From the NCBI RefSeq assembly GCF_001653335.1, contig NZ_CP015079.1, forward strand, positions 3,224,001 to 3,288,000: 64,000 nucleotides of DNA, given 5' to 3'. This document shows positions 54,237 to 62,276 of this stretch, piece after piece. This stretch comes from Nocardioides dokdonensis FR1436 (lineage in GTDB: Bacteria > Actinomycetota > Actinomycetes > Propionibacteriales > Nocardioidaceae). The translations under genes and the position numbers were made by a program. The notes beneath the pieces were generated by a model. The model had not been told where the DNA came from. It worked only from the letters and a program-made list of their open reading frames with translations, and ran no database searches. Position 1 is the first letter of the stretch; every line of letters starts with the position of its first letter.

Positions 54237-54658
54237 TGCTCCGTGCCTCCAATGGTTCGTACGACCCGAGCGGATGCCTCGCCGGTGACGGTCAGGTTCG
54301 AGAAGCCGATGGCCCCGAGGAACTGGGGGTCGTAGTGGTCGGTCACTGTCACGGTGACCGTGTCGCCGCCGGTGATCTCGACCGTCCCTTCGACGTGAGC
54401 AGCCGCGAGGTACTCCTTGGCGGCGGTCCGTGCAGCGGCCAGATCAACGTCAACCGAGCGGCCCTCGATCGCGGCCGGCGCCTGAATCCTCTGCCCTCCG
54501 GCGCGGGCGGCCTGGGCCGCGATGTCGTGGGCTCGCTGCTGAGCATGCACTTGACCACCGAGGTCGACGGCGAGACCGACAAGCATGATCATCACGAAAC
54601 TTGCGGTGACCAGCCAGACGCTGATCGAGCCGCGCTCGTCACGCACGCGGCGGGTCAT
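54233..54658 (-). CDS. TadG-like minor pseudopilin
   Basis: A 141-aa protein beginning RDERGSISVWLVTASFVMIMLVGLAVDLGGQVHAQQRAHDIA, the TadG/TadE-type N-terminus with one membrane helix and an extracellular strand-rich domain. The residue five after the cleavage-site Gly is Trp rather than Glu. Overlaps both neighbours by 4 nt, so it is tightly coupled in the Tad operon. Confidence 0.82.
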   Translation of the reverse strand: MTRRVRDERGSISVWLVTASFVMIMLVGLAVDLGGQVHAQQRAHDIAAQAARAGGQRIQAPAAIEGRSVDVDLAAARTAAKEYLAAAHVEGTVEITGGDTVTVTVTDHYDPQFLGAIGFSNLTVTGEASARVVRTIGGTEQ

Positions 54659-55080
54659 GACCGCTCCCTGAACGAGTCAAGCGGCGAGGTAACCGTGGCC
54701 GTCACGGTCCGCGATCCGGGGACGCCGGGAACGGCCAAATCTCCGAGGTTGAGACGACAAGAGACGGTGACCTGGACGGACCCGGGGGTTCCGACGGGCT
54801 TCGCAAAGTCGGATGAGTCGATCGAGACCTGGACGGTGATGCAATCGATGTCTTGGTTCGCCAGGCTGGCCCGCGCTGCTTCCTCGGCGCCGGAGCGTGC
54901 CTCCTGGCTGGTTCGTGCGATCGAGGCAGTTCGCGCACCGTCGGCGGCGGCGGATTCGACCGCTCCGTGAGTCATCGCAGTGCGCCCGCCGAAGATGATC
55001 AGGCCGACGAACAGAGCGAAGGCAGGCACGCCAATCACTGCCTCGACGGCGGCAGAACCTCGCTCGTCCCGGCCGCTCAC
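54655..55080 (-). CDS. tadE: TadE-like pseudopilin 1
   Basis: A 141-aa pseudopilin: DERGSAAVEAVIGVPAFALFVGLIIFGGR has the G-x4-E processing signature with Glu at +5 and one hydrophobic helix. The extracellular part contains two Cys (DIDCITV, VSCRLNL) that may form a disulfide. Coupled to both neighbours. Confidence 0.86.
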   Translation of the reverse strand: MSGRDERGSAAVEAVIGVPAFALFVGLIIFGGRTAMTHGAVESAAADGARTASIARTSQEARSGAEEAARASLANQDIDCITVQVSIDSSDFAKPVGTPGSVQVTVSCRLNLGDLAVPGVPGSRTVTATVTSPLDSFRERS

Positions 55081-55484
55081 GGCGCCGTGATCCTCTCAGT
55101 CGGAAGCGAAGCCGACTGCTCGATTCGCGGCGTCCAGCCCGGAATGACGCTCAGACTGTTCCCTATCACCGTCACGGTGACTGTCGTAGCCGTCCGATCA
55201 GCCGTCACGCTAACGCCCGACAAGACGTCGTCGCCTCCAGCGTCGGAGACGAACGCGTCGGCGGCAGCGACGCCGTCCGACTGCGTTCCAGACTCCGCAC
55301 TTGCCGCACGAGCACCCTCCTGCGCGGCGGCAATCGCCACGCTTCGGGCGTGGTAGAACAACGCGGCCTGCATCCCCAGGAACATCACCGCGAACAACGC
55401 AGGCAGCAGGATCACGAGCTGGATCGACACCGACCCGTGCTCGTCCCTTCGCCTACTTGATGTTGCCGGCCTGTGCTGTGACAT
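55077..55484 (-). CDS. tadE: TadE-like pseudopilin 2
   Basis: A 135-aa pseudopilin with DEHGSVSIQLVILLPALFAVMFLGMQAALFYHARSVAIAAAQEGARAA. The usual +5 Glu is Gln. The ATG at 55484 overlaps the end of flp by 32 nt; if translation starts there, the cytosolic leader is longer than needed, so a later start is possible. Confidence 0.84.
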   Translation of the reverse strand: MSQHRPATSSRRRDEHGSVSIQLVILLPALFAVMFLGMQAALFYHARSVAIAAAQEGARAASAESGTQSDGVAAADAFVSDAGGDDVLSGVSVTADRTATTVTVTVIGNSLSVIPGWTPRIEQSASLPTERITAP

Positions 55485-55641
55485 AGGCCTTCACCGCTGC
55501 CACCACTACGCCGACGATGGCGATCACGGCGACAGCCCAGAGCACGTGCTCCGTGGTCACTGAGCCGCGCTCGGTACGCGCACGCATCCGTGCGTCGAAC
55601 CCGAGGGCGACTCCGAGTAGGAGTCCGATCAGTCGGTTCAT
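55453..55641 (-). CDS. flp: Flp-type major pilin
   Basis: A 62-aa prepilin: a long basic leader (MRARTERG), then the G/SVTTE processing site with Glu at +5, then a single hydrophobic helix (HVLWAVAVIAIVGVVVAAVKAYV) and a very short tail, exactly the Flp design. A strong GGAAGGAAAC ribosome site precedes the ATG at 55641, suggesting high expression. It is the probable structural subunit of the pilus fibre. Confidence 0.85.
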   Translation of the reverse strand: MNRLIGLLLGVALGFDARMRARTERGSVTTEHVLWAVAVIAIVGVVVAAVKAYVTAQAGNIK

Positions 55642-55685
55642 CTCGTTTCCTTCCTGTCCGCGGTCCTTCCCCGTCGGGCTGGCTA

Positions 55686-56591
55686 TTAGGTGTTGCTGAA
55701 CATCCGGAGCAGGGACGGTGCGACGAGCAGCGCCATGAACACGACGCCGAGCAGGGATCCGGGGATGGTCATCCGCTCGCCGACGGCATTGGCCTCGGCG
55801 ACCTCGTCGTTGAGCATTGCCGTTCGCATGGCGGCCGACCGGGCACGCAAGTGGCTGTACACGCTGGAGCCTTCCTCTCCGGAGAGCCGCATGATGTCTG
55901 CGAAGTCGTCGAGTTCCGGGAGGCCGAGCTCGTCCGCAAGGGTGTGGAGCGCGTCCCACGGAGGCTGACCCGACCACCGGGATCGGGTCAGTTCCTCCGA
56001 CAGTCGGGTGAACACCCACGAGTCGCCAACAAGTGCCGCGGCCTCCATCGCTTGCCGGACGCCCGAACCGTTGTTGCGCTCCAGAGCCACGAGATCGATG
56101 TAGGCGCCCAAGGCACGCGCGAACTCGATTCGAGCCTTCTTGGCGTCGTCGATCACGTTGTAGTTGGGCACGAAGAACATCACTGCGGCGAGGCCGACCG
56201 ACGCTGCGCCAGACAGGGTGATCGGGAGCCCCAATCCGAGAAGGTTGAAGAACAGGGACAGCAGGGGCGGAATCAGTAGGCCGAGGAACGCGAAGACGAT
56301 CTTGTCGCCGTAGAACTGCGCCACCGAGATGCGGAGCACCGCAAGCTCGCGAGTTGGCGTGCGCACCCAGAGGCCTGCAGGGAGCGACTTGATGGCCCAC
56401 AGCCCAATCCGTTCCTTGCCCTGCGGTGCGACGTTCGATGGCCCCGCGGGCCGGCGAGGGTTCCCGGGCGCGAGCCGACTGAGTGCGTCGGCGAGGTCCG
56501 GCTCTGTCGGCATGATGCGGATGACGAGAAGTGCCAGTCCGAACGAGACGAGAGCGCCGCTGGCGAGGGCTGTCAGGAGACCGGGAGTCAT
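55686..56591 (-). CDS. tadC: Tad pilus platform protein TadC
   Basis: A 301-aa inner-membrane protein of the type II secretion system F family. Membrane segments near 7-25, 103-123, 128-147 and 275-297 flank the cytosolic T2SSF domain (GAYIDLVALERNNGSGVRQAMEAAA; DDFADIMRLSGEEGSSVYSHLR). Works with TadB as the platform for pilus assembly. The start overlaps tadB by 4 nt. Confidence 0.9.
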   Translation of the reverse strand: MTPGLLTALASGALVSFGLALLVIRIMPTEPDLADALSRLAPGNPRRPAGPSNVAPQGKERIGLWAIKSLPAGLWVRTPTRELAVLRISVAQFYGDKIVFAFLGLLIPPLLSLFFNLLGLGLPITLSGAASVGLAAVMFFVPNYNVIDDAKKARIEFARALGAYIDLVALERNNGSGVRQAMEAAALVGDSWVFTRLSEELTRSRWSGQPPWDALHTLADELGLPELDDFADIMRLSGEEGSSVYSHLRARSAAMRTAMLNDEVAEANAVGERMTIPGSLLGVVFMALLVAPSLLRMFSNT

Positions 56592-57445
56592 GCCGCATCA
56601 CCCGTCCGAGCGATCCGAGCTCCGAGGAATCTGGGCAACTCCCGGCCGATCGCCATCCGTTTCATCCACACGAGCAAACTGATGTACGCCGCAAGAAGTC
56701 CGACGAGAATCACCTGGCCAAACGGGCTTCGGTACGGCTCAACGTACGTCCCGGATACTGCGAGCACGACGAGGACGCTGGCGCTGATGATCGTCACCCA
56801 CCGCGCTGTCGCACGGGGCTTGGCTCGATCGGCCTCGACCTGCCGCCGAGCGCGGACGTCAGCTGCCACCGACTCCGCGAGGCCGTCGAGCACGCTGGCC
56901 AGGCCCGCCCCGCGACGTCGAGCGCCGAGGATCAGGTTGGCGGCAACGAGGTCCCCGGTGGAGTCGTCCAGTTCGTCGGCGAAAGCGCGGAGAGCCTGTT
57001 CTGTCGACCAACGCGCCCGGAGCCGTGCCACGAGCCGTGTCACCTCGGGCGCGATTGCAGCGGGAGTGGATCGCAGCGTTGCGACCAACGCCTGCTCAAG
57101 TCCGACACCGACCGTGAGGACGCCCGCGAGCGACCGGGTCCATTCCTCCATCGCTTCGAGTCGCCCGATCCGCGTCTGAGCTGGGCCAGACGACAGCAGA
57201 GCGGGAAGGCCGACGAATGCGATCGGGACGAGCAAGAGCGCCATCGCCCAGCCCGTCACCATGACAGCGATCAGTCCGGTGATGGCTCCTGCGGCCAGAA
57301 GCCATTGGGTCTGCCTCGGTAGCGGCTTCAAGTGGCGTTTGCGTGGCGGTCGTTGCACGACTTCTGACGGCGTCAGGCCGACGACGAGTGCGATCACTCC
57401 GCCGACGATCAACGCACCTGCGAGAGCCGGGACGAGGACGATCAT
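56588..57445 (-). CDS. tadB: Tad pilus platform protein TadB
   Basis: A 285-aa T2SSF-domain membrane protein: segments near 3-23, 49-68, 71-88, 217-237 and 245-262, with the cytosolic motif WTRSLAGVLTVGVGLEQALVATLRSTP and ARRRGAGLASVLDGLAESV. The ATG at 57445 overlaps the tadA stop (ATGA). Confidence 0.9.
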   Translation of the reverse strand: MIVLVPALAGALIVGGVIALVVGLTPSEVVQRPPRKRHLKPLPRQTQWLLAAGAITGLIAVMVTGWAMALLLVPIAFVGLPALLSSGPAQTRIGRLEAMEEWTRSLAGVLTVGVGLEQALVATLRSTPAAIAPEVTRLVARLRARWSTEQALRAFADELDDSTGDLVAANLILGARRRGAGLASVLDGLAESVAADVRARRQVEADRAKPRATARWVTIISASVLVVLAVSGTYVEPYRSPFGQVILVGLLAAYISLLVWMKRMAIGRELPRFLGARIARTGDAA

Positions 57446-58911
57446 GACGTGCGTCCTTGCTGGAGCAGGTAGCCAGAGAGGTCGAAGCCGTGCACGGTGA
57501 GCGCCCGGTAGGCGTCGGGCAGAACATTCGGGGCGGCCACTCCGTTGGCGTCTGGCGAGAAGACGTGAGTCGTGGCGTAGCCGGTCTCCTTCTCGCCAGG
57601 ATCGAGAGCGATGATCTCGGCCACCCGTCGCTGACGTGTCGGTCCGGCCGGACCAGTGGTCGTCTGGAGGTCGAGGTGGACGATGATGTCGACGGTCGCC
57701 GCGAGCTTGCTGGTGGCGAGTGCCTGAGTGACGTGAGATCCCGCCTCCATGGCGCATGTCACGAGCTTGCGGACAGCTGCGACGGCATCTGAGGCGTGTG
57801 TTGTCGAAATGGAGCCGGTCCCGGACTCCATCGCCTTGATCATCGCCCAGATCTCCTTGCCCCGAACCTCGCCGACGATCTGGCGCGCGAGGTTGAACCG
57901 GAAGGAGTCGACGAGGGCTTCGTCGAGCGTGAACTCGCCCGCCTGCCGTCCGTCGGCACCGCGCTCGCCGGAGCCCGGCCTGGCTTCCCAGGGGTGCACG
58001 ATTCGGTGCCGATCGGGCAGCTCGTGGAGGTGGAGCTCGTACTCGGTCTCGAACGTGCCGATCGCCTCAAGCGGGTCGATCTCGGCGCACAGAGCGCGCA
58101 CGAGAGTGGTCTTGCCTGCTCCCTGACACCCCGAGACGACGATGCTCCGACGTGCCTTCACTGCGGCCGACAGGAAGGAAGCGGCCACCGGCGTCAGCGT
58201 CTGACGATCGACGAGGTCCTCGAGCCTGACTTCCATGAGTCGGTGGCGGCGGATGACGACGGAGGGTCGAGGTGTGACCCAGGCCGCAGCTGCGAGCCGG
58301 GATCCGCCGTCCAGCCGCAAGTGGAGGCGAGGCTGTGCCTCCGAGAAGCCGCGTGCGTTCACCTCGCTGCGAGAGGCGAGGAACACCAGGAAGTCGATCA
58401 GGTCCTCGTCGGAGTCCGCGACCGCGGGACCTTCGAGCAGCGAACCGTCGATCAGTTCGAGCAGTACGCGGTCGTGGCCGGTGATGATGATGTTCTCGAT
58501 GCGGTCGTCGTCGACGAGCGGTTGGAGGCGACCGAGTCGGAAGAGGGAGTCGAACACCGCGTGGGCCAGGCGGGACTGTTCAGCCGCTGACATCGACGCG
58601 GAGCCGGCATTCACCCGGTCGACCATGGCCGTGTCGATGAGCTCCAGGACGATGGCACGTCCGAGTTCCTGCTGGCCGGTCTTGTCGAGGCGACCGCGGT
58701 CAGCCGCGACTGCCTGACTGAGTTGGTCTGAGGCCTTCGCGCGCAGGGAAGCGACCACCTGCCAATCGACGCCCTTGGCGGCTTGCGGGGGTGCGACTGG
58801 CATCCGCAACACGGACCCGACGTGGCGCGGCGTTGCAGCATCGACGTCGGCTGCCGGCTGGGCGAACAGCGGCAGGGACTTTGGATCGTCCACGAACCGC
58901 CCGGAAGTCAT
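57442..58911 (-). CDS. tadA: Tad pilus assembly ATPase TadA (CpaF)
   Basis: A 489-aa secretion ATPase that powers pilin polymerisation. N-terminal domain includes ENIIITGHDRVLLEL; Walker A is GCQGAGKTTLV, followed by the acidic TFETEYELHL (Asp-box equivalent), and Walker B/His region in RQIVGEVRGKEIWAMIKAMESGTGSISTTHA. The ATG at 58911 overlaps the tadZ stop by 4 nt. Confidence 0.93.
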   Translation of the reverse strand: MTSGRFVDDPKSLPLFAQPAADVDAATPRHVGSVLRMPVAPPQAAKGVDWQVVASLRAKASDQLSQAVAADRGRLDKTGQQELGRAIVLELIDTAMVDRVNAGSASMSAAEQSRLAHAVFDSLFRLGRLQPLVDDDRIENIIITGHDRVLLELIDGSLLEGPAVADSDEDLIDFLVFLASRSEVNARGFSEAQPRLHLRLDGGSRLAAAAWVTPRPSVVIRRHRLMEVRLEDLVDRQTLTPVAASFLSAAVKARRSIVVSGCQGAGKTTLVRALCAEIDPLEAIGTFETEYELHLHELPDRHRIVHPWEARPGSGERGADGRQAGEFTLDEALVDSFRFNLARQIVGEVRGKEIWAMIKAMESGTGSISTTHASDAVAAVRKLVTCAMEAGSHVTQALATSKLAATVDIIVHLDLQTTTGPAGPTRQRRVAEIIALDPGEKETGYATTHVFSPDANGVAAPNVLPDAYRALTVHGFDLSGYLLQQGRTS

Positions 58912-59675
58912 GAGTTCACCTGCGCGAGGAGTGCCGTGCGCCGTCGCTGGATGACTCCATGGATCGCCTCGATGCTGGCCCGAATGCTTCTCACGTACGG
59001 GGCCGTGTCGAAGTGCTTGGGCTGCTGAGATCCGCGGTGAAAGACCGCAGAGCCCTCGGCGTCGTCGGCGATGCTGGCAACCACAGGCTGACCCACGACC
59101 GAGCTCACTTCGGTGGCGCCATACGGCTTGCCTTCGCCGATCAGGAGGATGCCTGCCTGCCGCAGATCGCCTGCTGGTCGAGCAATCGCGTCTGCCCACG
59201 TCCGCGCTGCGGAGAGCGCCGGGAGGTTGGTGCGAGTCACCAACAGAGTCAGGTCCGCTGTGTCCATGAGTGCCTCCGGGGAGCCCGACAGTCCAAGCCG
59301 ACCGGCGTCGATGACGACGTCCTGCCCGTTCTCCTCGAGCTGGCCCAGGGTCTCGGCTAGCGGTGTCCACACATCACGTAGCGCGGCCGCCTGGGTGCGG
59401 GAGCGCGTGCCGGCCAGCAGGCTGACGTGCGTGTCGGGAATCAGTCCGATTGCCTCCCTGAGCGCGTCGGATGGCGGTAGCGCCGAGAGTGCGAGTTCGA
59501 CGATGCCCACGTCGTACTCGCGGGTTCCTCGGAAGTAGCCGGCCAGGATGGCGGAACCGCCCGTCGGGTCGGCCTCGACCAATACCACCGGACGCGGCCA
59601 GAGGAACGCCAGGGCCACCGCGGTGGTGGTCACGCCGGGCGAGCCGGACGCGGACGTGAGAGCGATGACAGCCAT
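58908..59675 (-). CDS. tadZ: TadZ/CpaE-like MinD-family ATPase
   Basis: A 255-aa P-loop protein of the SIMIBI/MinD type: SASGSPGVTTTAVALAFLWPR has a degenerate Walker A (G-S-P-G-V-T-T without the usual Lys), then LVEADPTGGSAILAGYF and DVVIDAGRLG. In Tad systems TadZ localises the machine at a pole. The missing P-loop Lys suggests weak or no ATP hydrolysis. Coupled to the next gene by TGATG. Confidence 0.8.
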   Translation of the reverse strand: MAVIALTSASGSPGVTTTAVALAFLWPRPVVLVEADPTGGSAILAGYFRGTREYDVGIVELALSALPPSDALREAIGLIPDTHVSLLAGTRSRTQAAALRDVWTPLAETLGQLEENGQDVVIDAGRLGLSGSPEALMDTADLTLLVTRTNLPALSAARTWADAIARPAGDLRQAGILLIGEGKPYGATEVSSVVGQPVVASIADDAEGSAVFHRGSQQPKHFDTAPYVRSIRASIEAIHGVIQRRRTALLAQVNS

Positions 59676-60346
59676 CAGCGGTCCCGGGAGTCCAGAACCA
59701 GAGCCACACGGCCTGTGGCGACCCGAGCCGCCAGCACTGCCGCGTCCTCGTGGCGAACGAGCAGGTCAACGACGGTCTCGCCCGTCTCCTCGTTGACATG
59801 CACGGCGACTACGTCGGCCTCGCTGTACTCCGGAGTACCGCCTGGTGCATCGCCGTCCTGGGCTGGTGTGACAACGACCCTGACGTGATCGCCCGAGTGC
59901 AACGCCGACCCGGGCGCCTGGGCCGATGTGAGTGCAACACCCACGACAGACTGGCCAGTCGGAGGCAGAGATGCGTTCGAGAAAGAGCCGGGAGTCAGCG
60001 CCGATCCGCTCGCAATATCGAAGGTCGCGCGTTGGCCGACCACAGACTCGAACCTGTCCGCTGACACCGGGGTGAGGGCCGGGTCGGAACTGAGGCGCAC
60101 CGTCGTCAGATCGTTCTCGTCGATGACTGAGCCGCGCTCGATGTCCGTCCGTGCAACGAGGACTTCCTGACTGTTGGTCGTCGCCGACCAGGTCCAGCCT
60201 GCGACCACCGCACCCAGACAGATGGCGACGATCGCGATCGCGACCATCCCGGGCTTCCGTCGAAGTTTTGGAGGCGGGGCGATCCCGCCGTCAGTCGCTC
60301 GCGGTTCGCGGCCGATGGTCTTGTCGTCCCGAATGGATGTCGTCAT
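59675..60346 (-). CDS. cpaB: CpaB/RcpC-like SAF domain protein
   Basis: A 223-aa protein with one membrane helix (about 34-55) followed by an extracellular SAF domain, VLVARTDIERGSVIDENDLTTVRL, as in CpaB/RcpC of Tad pili. It is the likely periplasmic or wall-spanning part of the machine. The ATG at 60346 follows the preceding gene by 34 nt. Confidence 0.85.
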   Translation of the reverse strand: MTTSIRDDKTIGREPRATDGGIAPPPKLRRKPGMVAIAIVAICLGAVVAGWTWSATTNSQEVLVARTDIERGSVIDENDLTTVRLSSDPALTPVSADRFESVVGQRATFDIASGSALTPGSFSNASLPPTGQSVVGVALTSAQAPGSALHSGDHVRVVVTPAQDGDAPGGTPEYSEADVVAVHVNEETGETVVDLLVRHEDAAVLAARVATGRVALVLDSRDR

Positions 60347-60380
60347 GGGTCCCTCGCTTGTCCTCCCCGCGGCAGGTCGC

Positions 60381-61340
60381 TCAGTTCACGAGCACCTGCG
60401 CCTCTCCGATGGAGATCTCGACAGCACGGGTCAGGCCGTTCAGTCGGATCGTTCCGGTCTGCCCGGCGCCGGCCCAGGTGATGACCCAGTCCGAGGTGGC
60501 CGTGACGGTGTACTTGTCGCCGGGCTTGCCGGCGCTCGACTTCTGATAGGTGTGGCCACACGTCGGTGACGACCGGTCGTCGTACTCCGCCTTGTACGGC
60601 GTGCCCGGCCCGTTGCAGATGACCTCGGTTCCGTCTCCCATGACCCAGGTGACGCGATGGAGACGAGCTGTGGCGGTGACGGTGATGCCGCCAGCCGACG
60701 CCGAGGCGTTGATCGGTCCAACCGTGTGGCTGTCCGGGTTGGCCGCCCACATCCACACGGGCATGCCGACGATGCCGATGCTGCCGGGTCCGGGCTTCGG
60801 GGCGATGCCGATGTTGATCGCCGACAGGTTCATCTGGTCGATCGCGAGAGTCGCGACCTCACGCGGGGTGGGTCCTGCGCCTGAGTTCGGCGGAGGGTCG
60901 GCGGACCAGATGTAGATGTCGATGTCGGTCTGCGGTTGGTAGCACCTATACACGGCGCCATCGCCCGGCTCGTGTCCTTGCCACGCTGGATCGCCCGCAG
61001 GCGGCTGTGGATCGACCAACTGGATGTAGCAGTTGTAGCTGTTGGACCAGTAGCCGTACTCGCTCGAACACGGCACCGGCCCCGGCGGCGGCTTGTGAAT
61101 GTTCTGAGCCGTCCCGTCCCAGTAGCAGGCCTGCCCGGACCCTGTGTCCTTCGGCCCGTCGTCTCCCGGATCGCCCGGCTGGCCGGGATTCCCGGGAACC
61201 TCGATCCAGATCAGGCAGACGCCAGTTTCCGGGTCAGTGACCTGGCAGACCGTGTCGGCGGCTGCTGGCGACCCAACGCTGAGGAGGAAGCTCGCGACGG
61301 CGAGCGGCAGGAGGACGGCATCGGTGATCAGGCGTCGCAT
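60381..61340 (-). CDS. secreted protein of unknown function in the Tad operon (319 aa)
   Basis: A signal peptide (about 1-29, ending SPAAAD) leads to a Pro/Gly- and Cys-rich extracellular region (about 30-150, GNPGQPGDPGDDGP and several Cys) and a strand-rich C-terminal domain (TVTATARLHRVTWVMGDGTEVIC), possibly PKD/immunoglobulin-like. Position before cpaB and surface location suggest an adhesin or pilus-associated protein, an inference. The ATG at 61340 lies inside the end of the upstream lipoprotein gene. Confidence 0.72.
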   Translation of the reverse strand: MRRLITDAVLLPLAVASFLLSVGSPAAADTVCQVTDPETGVCLIWIEVPGNPGQPGDPGDDGPKDTGSGQACYWDGTAQNIHKPPPGPVPCSSEYGYWSNSYNCYIQLVDPQPPAGDPAWQGHEPGDGAVYRCYQPQTDIDIYIWSADPPPNSGAGPTPREVATLAIDQMNLSAINIGIAPKPGPGSIGIVGMPVWMWAANPDSHTVGPINASASAGGITVTATARLHRVTWVMGDGTEVICNGPGTPYKAEYDDRSSPTCGHTYQKSSAGKPGDKYTVTATSDWVITWAGAGQTGTIRLNGLTRAVEISIGEAQVLVN

Positions 61341-61942
61341 GGCGTTCGCTCGATGTCCTGGCTGGAGGCAACACGCCACGCGCCATCGGGATCGGAGTCC
61401 CACTGATAGTTCGCGACCGAGTACCGGATCCATCCCGTGTCCGGTCGTTCCGGAGTTACGACGGACTTGCCGTCCGCGTCGAGTACGTCGACGCCGCTGA
61501 CGTCGAAGCACACATCGATCTGCACGGTCGGTACCTTGCCGGCCTGCGGATCTGAGTTGTCGAGGTTGACCGACTGGACCTCAAGCTCGACGACCTTCGT
61601 CTCGCCGATCTGGTGCAGGCCTTGCTCGCGCTCACGCTTGAAGAGCGTCTGCTGCGTCGTCAACTCGGTGCTGATCGCCACTGACTTGAGCTTCGACAGT
61701 GGCTGGGTCGGGTCACGCCGAAGCTGGTTCCGGATCGCGTAGTAGTCGTTCACCGTCGCAGTCGCTGCCGCTGTCGCGGACTCCGAGGGGGACGTGGGCG
61801 TCGGGCTGCTGGAGGAAGGGCTCGACGCCGGTGGATTGGAACGCGGATCTGTCGGATCGCCATCGTCATCGGCACACGACGTCCCCGCGACCAGCAGCAG
61901 TACCGCGGTCGCGAGTGAGAGTGCTCCTCGTGAGTTCGTCAT
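61328..61942 (-). CDS. putative lipoprotein (204 aa)
   Basis: N-terminus TAVLLLVAGTSCADDDGD resembles a lipobox with Cys at about 23, followed by a Ser/Pro/Thr linker and a folded domain (about 60-200) with an NTF2-like feel (VNDYYAIRNQLRRDP...). First gene of the - strand Tad operon, divergent from the relaxase. Function unknown; probably anchored outside the membrane. Confidence 0.7.
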   Translation of the reverse strand: MTNSRGALSLATAVLLLVAGTSCADDDGDPTDPRSNPPASSPSSSSPTPTSPSESATAAATATVNDYYAIRNQLRRDPTQPLSKLKSVAISTELTTQQTLFKREREQGLHQIGETKVVELEVQSVNLDNSDPQAGKVPTVQIDVCFDVSGVDVLDADGKSVVTPERPDTGWIRYSVANYQWDSDPDGAWRVASSQDIERTPCDA

Positions 61943-62276
61943 GGCCGAGTCCCTGCGAAACTCCCCGAGATTCCCCCGAGGAAGTTCGAACGGCGTCCGG
62001 CCAGCGGTCCGACGCGAACGCCGATCTGTCCTATTGAGTCACGACAAATGGGCCCTACGCAACAGTTCGTCATCCGAAGCTCCTTCCGAGTCGACTCTTG
62101 CCGATCACTCCACAGGTGTCGAAGCCCGCCCGTCCTGCCCTGCCGCCGGCCTCGATTTCGTCCTACACGTCTTGCAGAACGAGGGGTAAGGCCGGCGAAT
62201 GGCCTGTGGATAGACGCCTGCGACGGTAGGGCTGTGGACCTTCCGCGACACCTCCTGGACGAGGAGGTGAGGCGCA
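61943..62276. other. divergent intergenic region before the relaxase (candidate oriT/promoters)
   Basis: 334 bp separate the Tad operon from the relaxase gene. MOBF relaxases are often encoded next to their oriT, so the nick site could lie here. I see only short imperfect dyads (GCGTC...GACGC around 61993-62015; GGCC flanking GGCGAAT at 62190-62204) and repeated TGTGGA, none conclusive. Confidence 0.4.
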
